Below, piece by piece: positions 44,820-54,448 of a DNA stretch of 64,000 nucleotides. This DNA comes from Spirosoma telluris (GTDB taxonomy: Bacteria > Bacteroidota > Bacteroidia > Cytophagales > Spirosomataceae). The notes under the pieces were generated by a model. That model saw only the letters and a program-made list of their open reading frames with translations, searched no databases and was not told the DNA's origin. Numbering within the stretch: the first letter of the stretch is position 1; every line of letters starts with the position of its first letter. The stretch lies in assembly GCA_003259005.1 (NCBI GenBank), contig QLII01000001.1, positions 5,571,001 to 5,635,000 on the forward strand, given 5' to 3'. The position numbers were made by a program, and so were the translations under genes.

Positions 44820-45536
44820 TTATTTTTTTCGTTGTATAGGCGTTTTATTCCCCGGCTGATTTATAACCGATCGACCACTACCTACACTGGAAGGCTGGTG
44901 TTGGCGTGTACTGTCTCGAGTGACAGCTTCATAACGATCATAGGTAGGGCCTGTATAGCGTGTGGGAACAAATGGATTGACCGATGTTGAGATGTCTCCA
45001 ATGTAATGGACACCTGCGTAATAGATATGCCCACCCAACTCAATCTGCCAATAGCTATAGTCATGCCGACGCATTTTAACAATTGTACCTTTAGGTAGAT
45101 TGAATAGATTTTCGGACCCTGAGTTTGGCTCTTTTCGGATAGGGCATTGCACACTTATCCTACCATACCAGGTGGTTGAGTCGATAGGAAAGTGAACGGC
45201 TAACTCATTGCTACCCTCCTCAATTGGTTTGTGTGGATAATTACGTCGTTTAAATGTTTCGTAATCCTTTTCGAGAAAAATATAAGGAACATATCCTGCT
45301 CTGTTGTTATAGACAACTTTATAAAACTCCCTGTCTTTCTGTGTAATAATTACCTGTGCATTGGCCGGGATGGTCAATAAGGTTTCAGATGTAATAATCG
45401 GTTTTATTTTCAAAGGGGCTTCTGCTAGTACAGCCTTACTGAGCGGGTATCGAAGCTGATACCTGGACAATAAGGTGTCGCTTTGGGCTAACGCATTCCG
45501 TGTCAGAAAAAGCAGTATAAGAAAGCCTATTTTCAT
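44820..45536 (-). CDS. Secreted protein with bacterial SH3-like domains
   Basis: 238 residues. Signal peptide IGFLILLFLTRNALAQ. Two SH3b-like segments: TSETLLTIPANAQVIITQKDREFYKVVYNNRAGYVPYIFLEKDY (about residues 50-93) and ISVQCPIRKEPNSGSENLFNLPKGTIVKMRRHDYSYWQIELGG (about 126-168). The C-terminus is low-complexity (QHQPSSVGSGRSVINQPGN). Bacterial SH3 domains bind peptidoglycan or protein ligands; the role here is unknown. Single gene. Confidence 0.75.
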   Translation of the reverse strand: MKIGFLILLFLTRNALAQSDTLLSRYQLRYPLSKAVLAEAPLKIKPIITSETLLTIPANAQVIITQKDREFYKVVYNNRAGYVPYIFLEKDYETFKRRNYPHKPIEEGSNELAVHFPIDSTTWYGRISVQCPIRKEPNSGSENLFNLPKGTIVKMRRHDYSYWQIELGGHIYYAGVHYIGDISTSVNPFVPTRYTGPTYDRYEAVTRDSTRQHQPSSVGSGRSVINQPGNKTPIQRKK

Positions 45537-45742
45537 CGCTCATAGTTCCCACATAAAGCATACCAACTTACTCGACTATAAACGGGGATTTTACTAAACG
45601 GCAATACATCTGGAATCTATTTAATAAATAGAAAGGAGGACTACCATTCAGTCAATATGTTACTGTTTGGTTTAATTATTGCCTAATTTGTTTATGATTG
45701 TAGCCTTAGAAGTAAGGTTGCGAGTTCTTATGGGTTAGGTTT

Positions 45743-45771
45743 AAACGCTGACCTTGCTGAGGTCAGCGTTT
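45743..45771. terminator. Hairpin AAACGCTGACCT / AGGTCAGCGTTT
   Basis: Perfect 12-bp arms (45743-45754 and 45760-45771) with a five-base loop and T-run on the plus side. A closely similar hairpin lies at 46610-46638. No plus-strand gene ends here, so it may mark a small RNA or a lost gene, or be a repeat. Confidence 0.5.
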
Positions 45772-45899
45772 TTGTTAAGATCGTCTATAAATTTAGTCAG
45801 AAAGTTCGTGGATATATAATCAGCTCACACTAACTGGTGGAACTGATTATATATAATGCGTTTAAATTCAGGTATAAATCAATAGATATGTCTACATGA

Positions 45900-46065
45900 C
45901 TAGTGCTTTACCAAACTAGATTCTATTGTTTCTCGGGGCGGCATCGGCCCGCAACGGCGGACCGTGTCAGACGCCCGCGCGGTTGATTCTTTTAGGTCTA
46001 CTATATTGAAAATCAATAGCAAAAGAAGTTACAGTATCAATAGAATCTAAATTGGAAGAGTACTA
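45900..46065. repeat. MITE-like palindromic element, copy B
   Basis: 166 bp. Left end CTAGTGCTTTACCAAACTAG is almost identical to copy A; right end is TTGGAAGAGTACTA. TAGATTCTATTG and CAATAGAATCTA mark the arms. The centre carries a GC-rich patch (CTCGGGGC..., CCCGCGCGGTTGATTCT) that in copy A is present in reverse orientation. It is in the intergenic region upstream of the small gene at 46193. Confidence 0.68.
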
Positions 46066-46192
46066 TTTTGGATTGAGTATATATTATGTTTATAAATTAA
46101 GAATTATTTGAATATTTGCTATATTTTATTCCGTAAAATCTCATGTTTGGCAAGATTTTGGTAAACGGTATCGTCAATGAAACCCAATAAGG

Positions 46193-46533
46193 ATGGACAA
46201 TCAAATTAATGTAGACTTACTCAAGCAGTATATCAAAACCTTGATTGCATCTGAGGTTGTATTCCCAGGCACACTGCCCGCCAATGGGGCAAAGAGTTTA
46301 GTAAGGCCGAATTGGAGGCTATTAATCTTGGACTGAAAATGATACTTAAAATGGCCGATCCCGGCACAGACAAAGCCTTGCTTAGAGAGTATAAGCGAGT
46401 AGATGAATCGGGTACATATCTGCACTGGTTTCTGTATAATAACTGGCGGAAAATTGTCCAGCTAATGGGGGATTACCCCTATTTGTCAACTCGAACCAAA
46501 TTAAATACAGATCCAAACTTGCCGAAACAATAG
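46193..46533 (+). CDS. Small hypothetical protein (one frame break)
   Basis: 113 residues after repair of the C run at 46264-46266. MDNQINVDLLKQYIKTLIASEVVFPRHT leads into RQWGKEFSKAELEAINLGLKMILK, then YLHWFLYNNWRKIVQLMG. Helical, no signal peptide and no family recognised. AAGGA lies directly before the ATG. It is flanked by two matching hairpins (45743 and 46610) and preceded by repeat copy B, giving a small isolated unit. Confidence 0.6.
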
Positions 46534-46946
46534 AGGCTCTCTATACTGGATAGCTGAAAGACTTTAGTGCTGAGTGGCCCAATTTTGGGGTCATAGGCGC
46601 TTGATCAAAAAACGCTGACCTCAATGAAGTCAGCGTTTCCAATCTATCCACACCATCCATGCATTGTTACATGCATAGATATAGTTTGTTAAAAAGAGAA
46701 GTTCATCAGTAACTTACCTATTGGTGCCCAAAAATGGTGGCAACTAATTTTGTTTGCTTACATCGTATTCTCCTAAAAGTTAGGCTAACTAGCAATAAAT
46801 CAGTGACTAATAGGTTACTGGAAATATCCTGACGGATAAACATCTAGGAGTTGCACTATGGAATTGTACCTAACCGTAAAGTCAACCCGCAACATATTGC
46901 TCCTAAATACGGTTTACTACATCTGATTCTTATACCAACTTATTAG
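46534..46946. other. Intergenic region, no gene seen
   Basis: Other than the hairpin at 46610-46638 the stretch holds no coding frame, RNA or repeat that I can recognise. The last 100 bases are AT-rich and probably carry the promoter of the outer-membrane/glycerophosphodiesterase cluster. Confidence 0.4.
46610..46638 (+). terminator. Terminator of the small hypothetical gene
   Basis: AAACGCTGAC (46610-46619) pairs with GTCAGCGTTT (46629-46638). The loop differs from the 45743 copy by substitutions. It lies about 80 bases after the stop at 46533. Confidence 0.55.
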
Positions 46947-47690
46947 GTGTTTATTTTACGAAATAGAGTTGTTAATATCTACCAATGGGTGGTCTTATTG
47001 GTGGTGATACCGTCTTTCACAGTAGCCCAGTCGGCCGAGCGATGGCCACTCCAGCCAGGAATTTATTTCCCAGAGGCACCCTTGCCAGGTAAGTGGCGTA
47101 AATCGGTTGGTGCTGTCTTTACAACTACCCCACCCGAACTAACCGAAGAGGTTCGGGTAAGTGTACCCGCCATTGACTTCAATATTCAAAGGGGATTAAC
47201 AAAACATCTTTTTCTGACGAGTCGGTTTCAAACCCAATTTGTGCAGAGTAATTTAGGGCTGGGACTTCGCTGGGCTAAGCCCTTAACGAATCGGTTGTTT
47301 CTGTCAGCAGGTTATGACGTAACGGGCTGGCTTGGTGCGCTACAGGTCAAAGATGTATTTGCCAGCCAGGCGTACGGAGTTGAAACGTTCCCTAGTGTAT
47401 CAGTGGGGTATAAACTAACCCGAGACCTCAGGCTGACAGTTAAGTCTGAGGCTATCATTGATTTGTACTACCGCTCTCAGGTAGGCTCACTAGCGGTTGT
47501 TTATAATCGGCGAGAGATCAATGGGTATGCGTTCACATTTATGCTGGAACAGCCCTTTTATAACCAGCGTCATGTATCGGTAGGAATCCGGGCATCTTAT
47601 TCCAACTTCAACTGGCAGCTCTGGTCGCTCTTCGACACCTTTGACCGTAACCTGTTCTACCCACAACTCATTTTTGGCTTTATTCTGTGA
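46947..47690 (+). CDS. Predicted outer-membrane beta-barrel protein
   Basis: 247 residues. GTG start at 46947, signal peptide VVLLVVIPSFTVAQ, then alternating hydrophobic/polar strands such as KHLFLTSRFQTQFVQ, RLFLSAGYDVTGWLG and RHVSVGIRASYSNFNW, ending in a short strand (LIFGFIL), typical of an 8-12-strand barrel. No characterised homologue recognised. Its stop overlaps the start of the glycerophosphodiesterase gene by 4 bases, so the two are coupled. Confidence 0.68.
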   Translation: MFILRNRVVNIYQWVVLLVVIPSFTVAQSAERWPLQPGIYFPEAPLPGKWRKSVGAVFTTTPPELTEEVRVSVPAIDFNIQRGLTKHLFLTSRFQTQFVQSNLGLGLRWAKPLTNRLFLSAGYDVTGWLGALQVKDVFASQAYGVETFPSVSVGYKLTRDLRLTVKSEAIIDLYYRSQVGSLAVVYNRREINGYAFTFMLEQPFYNQRHVSVGIRASYSNFNWQLWSLFDTFDRNLFYPQLIFGFIL

Positions 47691-48954
47691 GACGCATTCA
47701 TTATCTGTTACTGGGCTTGTTGCTCATACTCTTTCACGGTTGCCGGAAGACCTATGAAGCCGTGGTGCCTTACGATTTTACAAACACGCCTGGGTCTGGG
47801 CAGTTTGTGCCGTCCATTCGAAAAGCCCTGGAAGGCGTATATACCATTTCAAACGGAGCCAGTCAATTTGGCGACCAGGCAGTACTAAAATGGACCTACC
47901 TACTCAATGGCGCCGATACCACCCACTATTTATCTATTTTTATGGGTACCGATGCCACTTATTTTAATCTGGAAGCTAGCCCGGAGGCCGATAGCCTGGT
48001 GTTAAAAGGCTATTGGCGTAAACTGGTGAATGAGTCGATTGGCGAAGTACGATTCATTATCCGGGAAAAGCATAACGGGAAGCTACAGCTATTTAAAGGT
48101 GAGCTAACTTCTGGCGATACGCTGGTTGTGGATGGCCTATTTGGAGAAAAAACCACGGAGCCCAATCGCCAGATTACCCTAACGTATAACCGGCCGTTAA
48201 ACCCAAAGCCGTTTGCCATCATGGCGCATCGAAGCGGAGGGCGAACATCAGATTTACTGCCCGCTTCAGAAAACTCGGTGGAAATTATCAAGCTGGCTTC
48301 GCGGCTGGGAGCTACGGGTATTGAAGTAGATGTACGGTTTACCAAAGATGGCGTCCCGGTTCTCTACCACGATAATACGCTGAACTTACGACTTATCCAG
48401 AAAAACGGCCTGACAGGCCCGTTGAAGATTACACCTACCAGCAGCTAAGTACGCTTGTCCGGCTTATTAATGGTGAAAAGATACCGACACTTGAGGAAGC
48501 TCTGGAAACAGTTGTCAACAATACATCGTTGGATTTTGTCTGGCTCGATACTAAATACATTGGATCAATGGATAAAGTGCAGGCCATCCAGCAAAAATAC
48601 CGGCAAAAGGCACTACAAGCTGGTCGTAACCTGCGTATTGTCATTGGCCTGCCCACTACAGAAGCTGTAGACTCGTATAAAGCACTGGCTAATAAGGATA
48701 ACACACCTATTTTGTGCGAATTAGATACGGCCATTACGCGCAGTTTAGACGCTCGTATCTGGGCACCTCGCTGGACACTCGGCCCACAAACAGACGAAGT
48801 GCTGGCTATGCAGGCGGCTGGCTTAACAGTTTTCGTCTGGACGCTCGATGAGCCTGAATTCATCCGGGAGTTTATCAGTCAGAACCATTTCAATGGTATT
48901 CTGTCTAACTATTCGCCGGTCGTTGCGTATTATCATTATATAGAACAACAGTAA
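47687..48954 (+). CDS. Glycerophosphodiester phosphodiesterase lipoprotein (one frame break)
   Basis: 422 residues after repair near 48418-48421. Start GTG 47687 and lipobox LILFHGC: an outer- or inner-membrane lipoprotein. An N-terminal domain of about 170 residues of unknown fold precedes the GDPD barrel. The latter is recognised by IMAHRSGGR (first His), ASENSVEI, GIEVDVRFTKDGVPVLYHDNTLN (Glu/Asp and second His), and late FVWTLDEPEFIREFI and GILSNY. It hydrolyses glycerophosphodiesters to glycerol-3-phosphate and an alcohol. Context with barrels and a phosphoesterase suggests phospholipid head-group use. Confidence 0.82.
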
Positions 48955-48958
48955 GCGC

Positions 48959-49622
48959 ATGAATATCCGTTTACAAACAATAGTGTGCCTGGTTTTGCTG
49001 TTTAGTAATAGCTTAATCGGAATGGCTCAATCGAGGATTCGCCGGCAGCGTCAGTTGCCGGTTTTAACGGATACAACACGCGGCCCTTATACGCTGGTTG
49101 TATCGGCGGGAGGGGGCTATCCTATTACTCAACGCACCTGGGCGTTCCAGCTTCACTGGAGCAGACACACGTTAGTCGATTTGGAGTGCCAGGCTCACTT
49201 CGCGTGATGTGGTATCCCGATCATCGGCTGCGGGTGGGCCTGGAAACGGGCTGGACAACCATGTACAGCTATCGGGGCAGGTTGCGGGCGAAAGTGCTCA
49301 TGTCTATGTGTCAGCCATTCCTGTCCTATTGGTATTCTCGATGCCACTGGCCTGGCTGAGAGGAACGGATCGAAGTTTAGTTCGTCGGCTCGCAATAACG
49401 GCAGGGACGGGTATCTATGTAAACCACTCGCGGCTTGATTATGTCGGAACGGTTTTCAGTAATACCAATAGTCTTGGCTGGATGGCAGCAGCTTCGTATA
49501 CCTATCCAATCGGGCGTAAGTTCCGGGTGGCAGGGGAGTTAAAATGGTTCGATGCCGTAGCGGCTGAAAACGCTGCGTTTACCGCCGAACTTCAGTTGGT
49601 ATGGCGGGCATTTTCCTGGTAA
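48959..49622 (+). CDS. Predicted outer-membrane beta-barrel protein (two frame breaks)
   Basis: 221 residues after two one-base repairs (49112-49116 and 49274-49277). Signal peptide VCLVLLFSNSLIGMAQ, then strands such as YTLVVSAGGGLSYYS, LRVGLETGWTTMYSYRG, AHVYVSAIPVLLVF and FRVAGELKWFDAV, ending in ELQLVWRAFSW with the final aromatic typical of outer-membrane proteins. No close family. It starts 4 bases after the glycerophosphodiesterase stop and precedes the metallophosphoesterase. Confidence 0.62.
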
Positions 49623-49635
49623 AAGGAATTACGTT

Positions 49636-50508
49636 ATGGAACAAGACACAAACAAGCGCGAAATCCTATTTTTAAGCGATACGCAGGCACCCATGTGGGT
49701 TGAGCGCCTGGTGTTAAGGACGCATCAGAATACGAAAGCTACCCAGACCATATTCAACGAAATCGTGCGCATTCGTCCGGCGGTCTTATATTGGCTGGGC
49801 GACATTGTCTCGCTGGGCTATCGCAACAATAAGTGGCGGATCATTGACCAATTTCTACTTCAGTGTACGGAGGTTAGAACGGCTGTATATGCCATTATGG
49901 GCAATCACGACGTGATGGGTCGCCCACGAAAAGGCGCTAAGAATTTTCAGCAGCGCTTCCCCGAACATATCCATACGGGCTATGTAAAAACAACTGATGA
50001 AATTGGGGTAGTTATGCTGAACTCAAATTTCAGCACCCTCTCCATCGCTGATCTGGTGACGCAACAAACCTGGTATGAACAAACCCTGATTGATCTGGAT
50101 AATGACCCGGCCGTGAAGGTGGTTATTGTTACCTGCCACCATGCGCCATACTCAAACAGCAAATTAGTAGGTTCATCGAAGTTGGTGCAGCAGCGATTTG
50201 TTCCACCTTATGTCAAATCGCAAAAAGCACGCTTGTTCATTACTGGCCACTCGCACGCCTTTGAACGCTATGAATTTGATGGTAAAACCTTCCTGGTCAT
50301 TGGTGGGGGCGGTGGGTTGCGTCAGCCACTCAATACCTCACCCAGCCGGTTACCCGATTTGGCTTTGCCCTACAAACCAATGTTTCATTACCTCGCCGTA
50401 AAGCGAGAAGGAGAGGGATTGTCATTAACATCATACTGCCTGAAAAACGATTTTTCAGGCTTTTCGGTAGGATACCAGTTTGAGATTCCGGCCGAAGTGT
50501 CAGCCTGA
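49636..50508 (+). CDS. Metallophosphoesterase (calcineurin-like)
   Basis: 290 residues, no signal peptide. Metal-ligand motifs in order: ILFLSDTQAP (the usual D-x-H is here D-T-Q), YWLGDIVSLG, MGNHDVMGR, VIVTCHHAPYS and ITGHSHAFERY. These define the two-metal site; Gln in place of the first His is a noteworthy change seen in some subfamilies. Probably removes phosphate from a small molecule or lipid. It is coupled to the barrel gene by a 13-base gap. Confidence 0.85.
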   Translation: MEQDTNKREILFLSDTQAPMWVERLVLRTHQNTKATQTIFNEIVRIRPAVLYWLGDIVSLGYRNNKWRIIDQFLLQCTEVRTAVYAIMGNHDVMGRPRKGAKNFQQRFPEHIHTGYVKTTDEIGVVMLNSNFSTLSIADLVTQQTWYEQTLIDLDNDPAVKVVIVTCHHAPYSNSKLVGSSKLVQQRFVPPYVKSQKARLFITGHSHAFERYEFDGKTFLVIGGGGGLRQPLNTSPSRLPDLALPYKPMFHYLAVKREGEGLSLTSYCLKNDFSGFSVGYQFEIPAEVSA

Positions 50509-50575
50509 TCGGGGAGTCGTAAATAAGAATACGGTTGGTCTACAACTATTGAGTGACGACTCGGGTCTTATTGGC

Positions 50576-50944
50576 ATGAGACGTATAATACCTATCCTTA
50601 TCCTTTGGCTCACGTTGTTTAGCTGCCGCGACGAGGCTACTGTAGTTGCACACACTATCAGCTGTGAGGTAAAGAATCCACTACTTGATTTACCCTGGTT
50701 AAAACGTATCATCGCCGAGGGGACAAACCCTTACCTCCAGGTTGAAGAAGGGCAGTACCAGAAGCAAACCGTTTACATTGTTAGCACGTGTATCTCGTGT
50801 TTCGCGGGAGGAATGGCAACAATTTACCGCTGCGATGGGGTAGAAATCTGTCACTTCGGCACCTATATACTTGATCCAAATCCGTCCTGTAAATACGTGT
50901 ACGAAGAAGAAATTACCAATAGAAAGACGCTATTGTCCAGGTAA
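50576..50944 (+). CDS. Small lipoprotein of unknown function
   Basis: 122 residues from ATG 50576; an ORF 32 codons longer has no signal and overlaps the previous gene. Lipobox ILWLTLFSC. The mature part begins RDEATVVAHTISCEVKNPLLDLPWLKRIIAE and has two further Cys pairs (STCISCFAGG). This resembles small Bacteroidota lipoproteins with a single compact domain; I cannot name it. Its stop abuts the convergent gene's stop without any gap. Confidence 0.62.
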   Translation: MRRIIPILILWLTLFSCRDEATVVAHTISCEVKNPLLDLPWLKRIIAEGTNPYLQVEEGQYQKQTVYIVSTCISCFAGGMATIYRCDGVEICHFGTYILDPNPSCKYVYEEEITNRKTLLSR

Positions 50945-51712
50945 TCAGTCTTCTGTTACCGCTCCTGCACCTAAGGCTGAGAAAAGCGTTTGCCAGTATT
51001 GCGTTACTGCCGGGTTATTTTCCTTAATAGATGCATTTGGCTCGAATGGTAGAATCATCGAAATGTCGGGGCTACCAATCGTATAACGCTTAAGCTGTTC
51101 AGCATCGGCTTTGGCCCACTCATCGGCCTGGGCATTGTCTTTGGGAGGTTTCACCTGGAAATCGCGTCGGGCAGGGCCTTTTACACTCTCGATCATGTCG
51201 CTGAGGTAATATACTTTCACGGTGGCACCCGTCTCGTTCGCTTTTGCTATAACGGGCAGGCTGGCCCAGATGTCGGTTTCTTGATTAGACGACCCGGTAT
51301 TCTGGGCGACTAGCTGTTGGAACACCCGCTGCCGGATTTGTGCTTTCTCACGAGTCAGCATTAAATTAAACTCCGTTTCTGCGGCCTCACGGTCAGTTGG
51401 GCTGGCTGCTGATACATCCTCCATTTCCGAACGGACGGTCAAGCTCAGCGCGCGCGCTTTAGAGGTATTTTCATGGATGAAATATACGTCCAGCTTATCG
51501 CCTTTCTGTCGGATATTCTGTTCGATAATATCGGTTAGGACCTTTTGGTATTTCTGCGCAATAAAGGATTTGTTCACATTAACACTGCGGGTTTTATCCA
51601 GAAAAATCAGTGTGTAAACAGGGCCGTCATTACTGGTTTTGGTCTTGTCGCCACGCTCAGAGCAGGCAAAAAGTAGGGTTAGAAAGAAGCAACCAATAAG
51701 TGTATGTTTCAT
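50945..51712 (-). CDS. Lipoprotein with von Willebrand A-like N-terminus, function unknown
   Basis: 255 residues from ATG 51712 (MKHTLIGCFFLTLLFACSERG); the lipobox LLFAC supports it. The mature part starts YTLIFLDKTRSV, a DxTxS-like metal-site opening reminiscent of vWA domains, then LDVYFIHENTSKA and VKVYYLSDMIESV, which match the second and third strands of that fold. No further domain. Downstream of the unknown gene at 51768. Classification is tentative. Confidence 0.55.
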   Translation of the reverse strand: MKHTLIGCFFLTLLFACSERGDKTKTSNDGPVYTLIFLDKTRSVNVNKSFIAQKYQKVLTDIIEQNIRQKGDKLDVYFIHENTSKARALSLTVRSEMEDVSAASPTDREAAETEFNLMLTREKAQIRQRVFQQLVAQNTGSSNQETDIWASLPVIAKANETGATVKVYYLSDMIESVKGPARRDFQVKPPKDNAQADEWAKADAEQLKRYTIGSPDISMILPFEPNASIKENNPAVTQYWQTLFSALGAGAVTED

Positions 51713-51767
51713 GGGGTCTCTGTAAGCTGGCTCACCAGATAATTTTCTGATTGGAAGCACCCGATTC

Positions 51768-52730
51768 CTATAACGTTGGTCGGAGTTCTTTCCGTAACAC
51801 GCTGTCGGCGGGGGCTTTATGATTCCAGTAGTCAACTTGATTTGTTTTCTTTAAAACGGCGCGCGAGGTCAGAAGGTTATCTTTCGTATCGTAGGTTTCC
51901 TCCCAACCAACAATTTTATGAGGGAATAATTTCTCGAAAACGATGACCATTGTCCGGTCATCGGTTGGATATTCGATGGTGTATGACTTAAGATACGTAC
52001 CCGGATAAAGAACGCCTTCATACTCCGCCAGCGTTGCTTTAGCGGGTAGCGGTTCAAGGGGTTTATGCCGCAGGCGGGTGGCCATGGTACCTGGAATTAA
52101 TTGGAGTTCGCCAGTAGGCAGTTTGTCGGGGTTCAACCGGATTCGATTCCAGAGTTCATCCTCGAACATCGCTTTGGCAATCGTATAATTTTCATCAGAC
52201 TCTTTCTCGTAATACGACTTGCCGCTAACCTGATACCCGTTATTCCGATAATTCACCTGAAGATAGCTATGTCCATCCCATTCCTGATCGGATAGGCTGA
52301 CTTTCAGGGTATTTGGGAATAGTGGCGGGGTGTTTTTGCTGGTATTGATTGGTGTAAAAACCGACGTAAGAAGGGAATAATCATACAGACCCGTTGAAAA
52401 CTTTTTTGAGCTGGTGGTTTTCAAAACGGGTATGGTGTTATCGCCTTTTGTGGCTTTCACCTGCTTATCCGTCCGAAAATCTTCGGTCATGAAGATGAGC
52501 ATAGCTTCGCCGGGATTCAGGGCACCGTTCTTTGCCTGTTTGAGCTGGTAGCTGTTCAGTTCGGCCTTGTTCGAAAACCAATAATTGGTAAACTCGGCTG
52601 AGAGCGTATCGGCAGGCTTTGGTTTCGAATCGGGTTGTTTCTGAAAAATGGTCGCTTTCTTGACAAAGGCAAATACAACGGCAAGTATCAGAACAATCAG
52701 TAAAAAATTTTTGGTAATAATCTGTTTCAT
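51768..52730 (-). CDS. Membrane-anchored or exported protein of unknown function
   Basis: 320 residues. N-terminal helix KNFLLIVLILAVVFAFVKK then a periplasmic region with TDTLSAEFTNYWF-like text (ADTLSAEFTNYWFSNKAEL), GEAMLIFMTEDFRTDKQVK and TYDTKDNLLTSRAVLKKTN. No catalytic motif recognised. The sequence style is conserved-looking, as in a Bacteroidota-specific secreted family. The next gene downstream on the same strand is the lipoprotein at 50945-51712. Confidence 0.55.
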   Translation of the reverse strand: MKQIITKNFLLIVLILAVVFAFVKKATIFQKQPDSKPKPADTLSAEFTNYWFSNKAELNSYQLKQAKNGALNPGEAMLIFMTEDFRTDKQVKATKGDNTIPVLKTTSSKKFSTGLYDYSLLTSVFTPINTSKNTPPLFPNTLKVSLSDQEWDGHSYLQVNYRNNGYQVSGKSYYEKESDENYTIAKAMFEDELWNRIRLNPDKLPTGELQLIPGTMATRLRHKPLEPLPAKATLAEYEGVLYPGTYLKSYTIEYPTDDRTMVIVFEKLFPHKIVGWEETYDTKDNLLTSRAVLKKTNQVDYWNHKAPADSVLRKELRPTL

Positions 52731-52817
52731 AATATGCCTGTTTCGGCCATGCTATGGTGCAAAAGTCCGACCCTTTCGCTTATCTTACAACTGTTTACCA
52801 AAACGATTTGCCCAGCC

Positions 52818-54448
52818 ATGATACAACCGATCACTCGTCTACTCCTCTTTATTCAGTGTACATTAATCCTTATCCAGTCTGTAACGGCTCAGGTCGAAAA
52901 ATCACCCCCCGCCATGAAGGGGATGGTCCTTTCGGGAAACTCATCATTCGGGGTGTTACGCTGGTCAACAGTACAGGCGCACCACCCATTGGACCGGTTG
53001 ATATTGTCGTAGAGAAAAATAAGATTACCCAGATCCGCCAGGTGGGTTATCCCGGTGTTCCGATTGATCCGAAAGGCCGCCCTAAAGCCGACCCCGGCGA
53101 TAAAGAACTGAATTGTGAAGGCATGTACCTGATGCCAGGATTTGTAGACATGCACGGTCATATTGGTGGTCAGGCACAGGGCGCTAATGCCGAGTATGTG
53201 TTTAAACTTTGGCTAGGGCATGGCATAACGACCATACGTGACCCGTCTTGTGGCAATGGTCTCGACTGGGTGCTTGAGCATCGGGCCAAAAGCGAACGGA
53301 ACGAAATTACCGCTCCCCGCATCAAAGCTTATACCGTGTTTGGGCAGGGCTCGAAGGAGCCCATCAGTACGCCCGAACAGGCGCGTGCCTGGGTGCAACT
53401 GAACGCCAAACGAGGAGCCGATGGTATTAAATTCTTCGGTGCAGAGCCGAACATATTTCGGGCCGCCCTGGAAGAAAATAAAAAGCTCGGCCTGCGGTCG
53501 GCCTGTCACCATGCCCAATTGGAAGTCGCCCGCATGAACGCACTGGCCACAGCTAAAGCAGGTCTAACCTCACTCGAACACTGGTATGGCCTTCCCGAAG
53601 CACTTTTCGAAGATAAAACCGTTCAGAACTACCCTGTTACCTATAATTATAGCAACGAGCAGAACCGGTTTGAGGAAGCGGGCAACCTCTGGCAGCAAGC
53701 CGCAAAACCTGGCTCCGATCGTTGGAACAAGGTAATGGATGAACTCATTGCGCTGGACTTTACGCTCGATCCAACCTTCAATATTTACGAAGCGAACCGC
53801 GAACTGATGCTGGCCCGACGCGCCGAGTGGCACGACGATTACACCATGCCCAGTTTGTGGCGCTTTTACGGCCCAAGCCGTATCTCGCATGGCTCGTATT
53901 GGCAATCGTGGGGAACGGAGCAGGAGGTGGCCTGGAAAAAGAATTACCAGCTTTGGATGGCTTTCATTAACGAGTACAAAAACCGGGGAGGACGTGTAAC
54001 GGCGGGCTCTGATTCCGGATTCATTTACCAGCTATACGGATTTGCCTATATCCGCGAGCTTGAATTGCTGCGTGAAGCTGGCTTTCACCCGCTCGAAGTG
54101 ATTCGGGCCGCTACTTTAAAAGGCGCCGAAGCACTGGGAATGGCCGATCAGATTGGCTCGGTGGAGGTGGGGAAATTAGCCGATTTTGTGATTGTGGACC
54201 AGAATCCGCTGGCGAACCTGAAAGTCCTCTACGGAACCGGCGCTATTCACCTCAATGAAAAAAATGAAGTTGAGCGTGTGGGCGGTGTTACCTATACCGT
54301 GAAAGATGGCATTGTGTATGACGCTAAAAAACTATTGGCCGACGTGCGTAAACTGGTGGCTGATGCCAAGCAGAAAGAAAATTTCGAAATTACCCAACCC
54401 GGTGTACCTGCAAAGGCTGGGAAAGTAGGTACTGGAAAGAATGATTAA
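52818..54448 (+). CDS. Secreted amidohydrolase (imidazolonepropionase/prolidase type) (one frame break)
   Basis: 543 residues from ATG 52818, with signal peptide MIQPITRLLLFIQCTLILI and cleavage after TAQ. A break in the G run 52919-52922 must be repaired to join the signal to KGDGPFGKLIIRGVTLVN. Metal-dependent hydrolase: FVDMHGHIGG (HxH), SACHHAQLEVA, GSDSGFIYQ (Asp), and the C-terminal GSVEVGKLADFVIVDQNPL typical of the amidohydrolase beta-sandwich return. Such secreted enzymes cleave cyclic amides or dipeptides; the substrate is unknown. Its stop overlaps the convergent sensor kinase gene by 4 bases. Confidence 0.85.
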
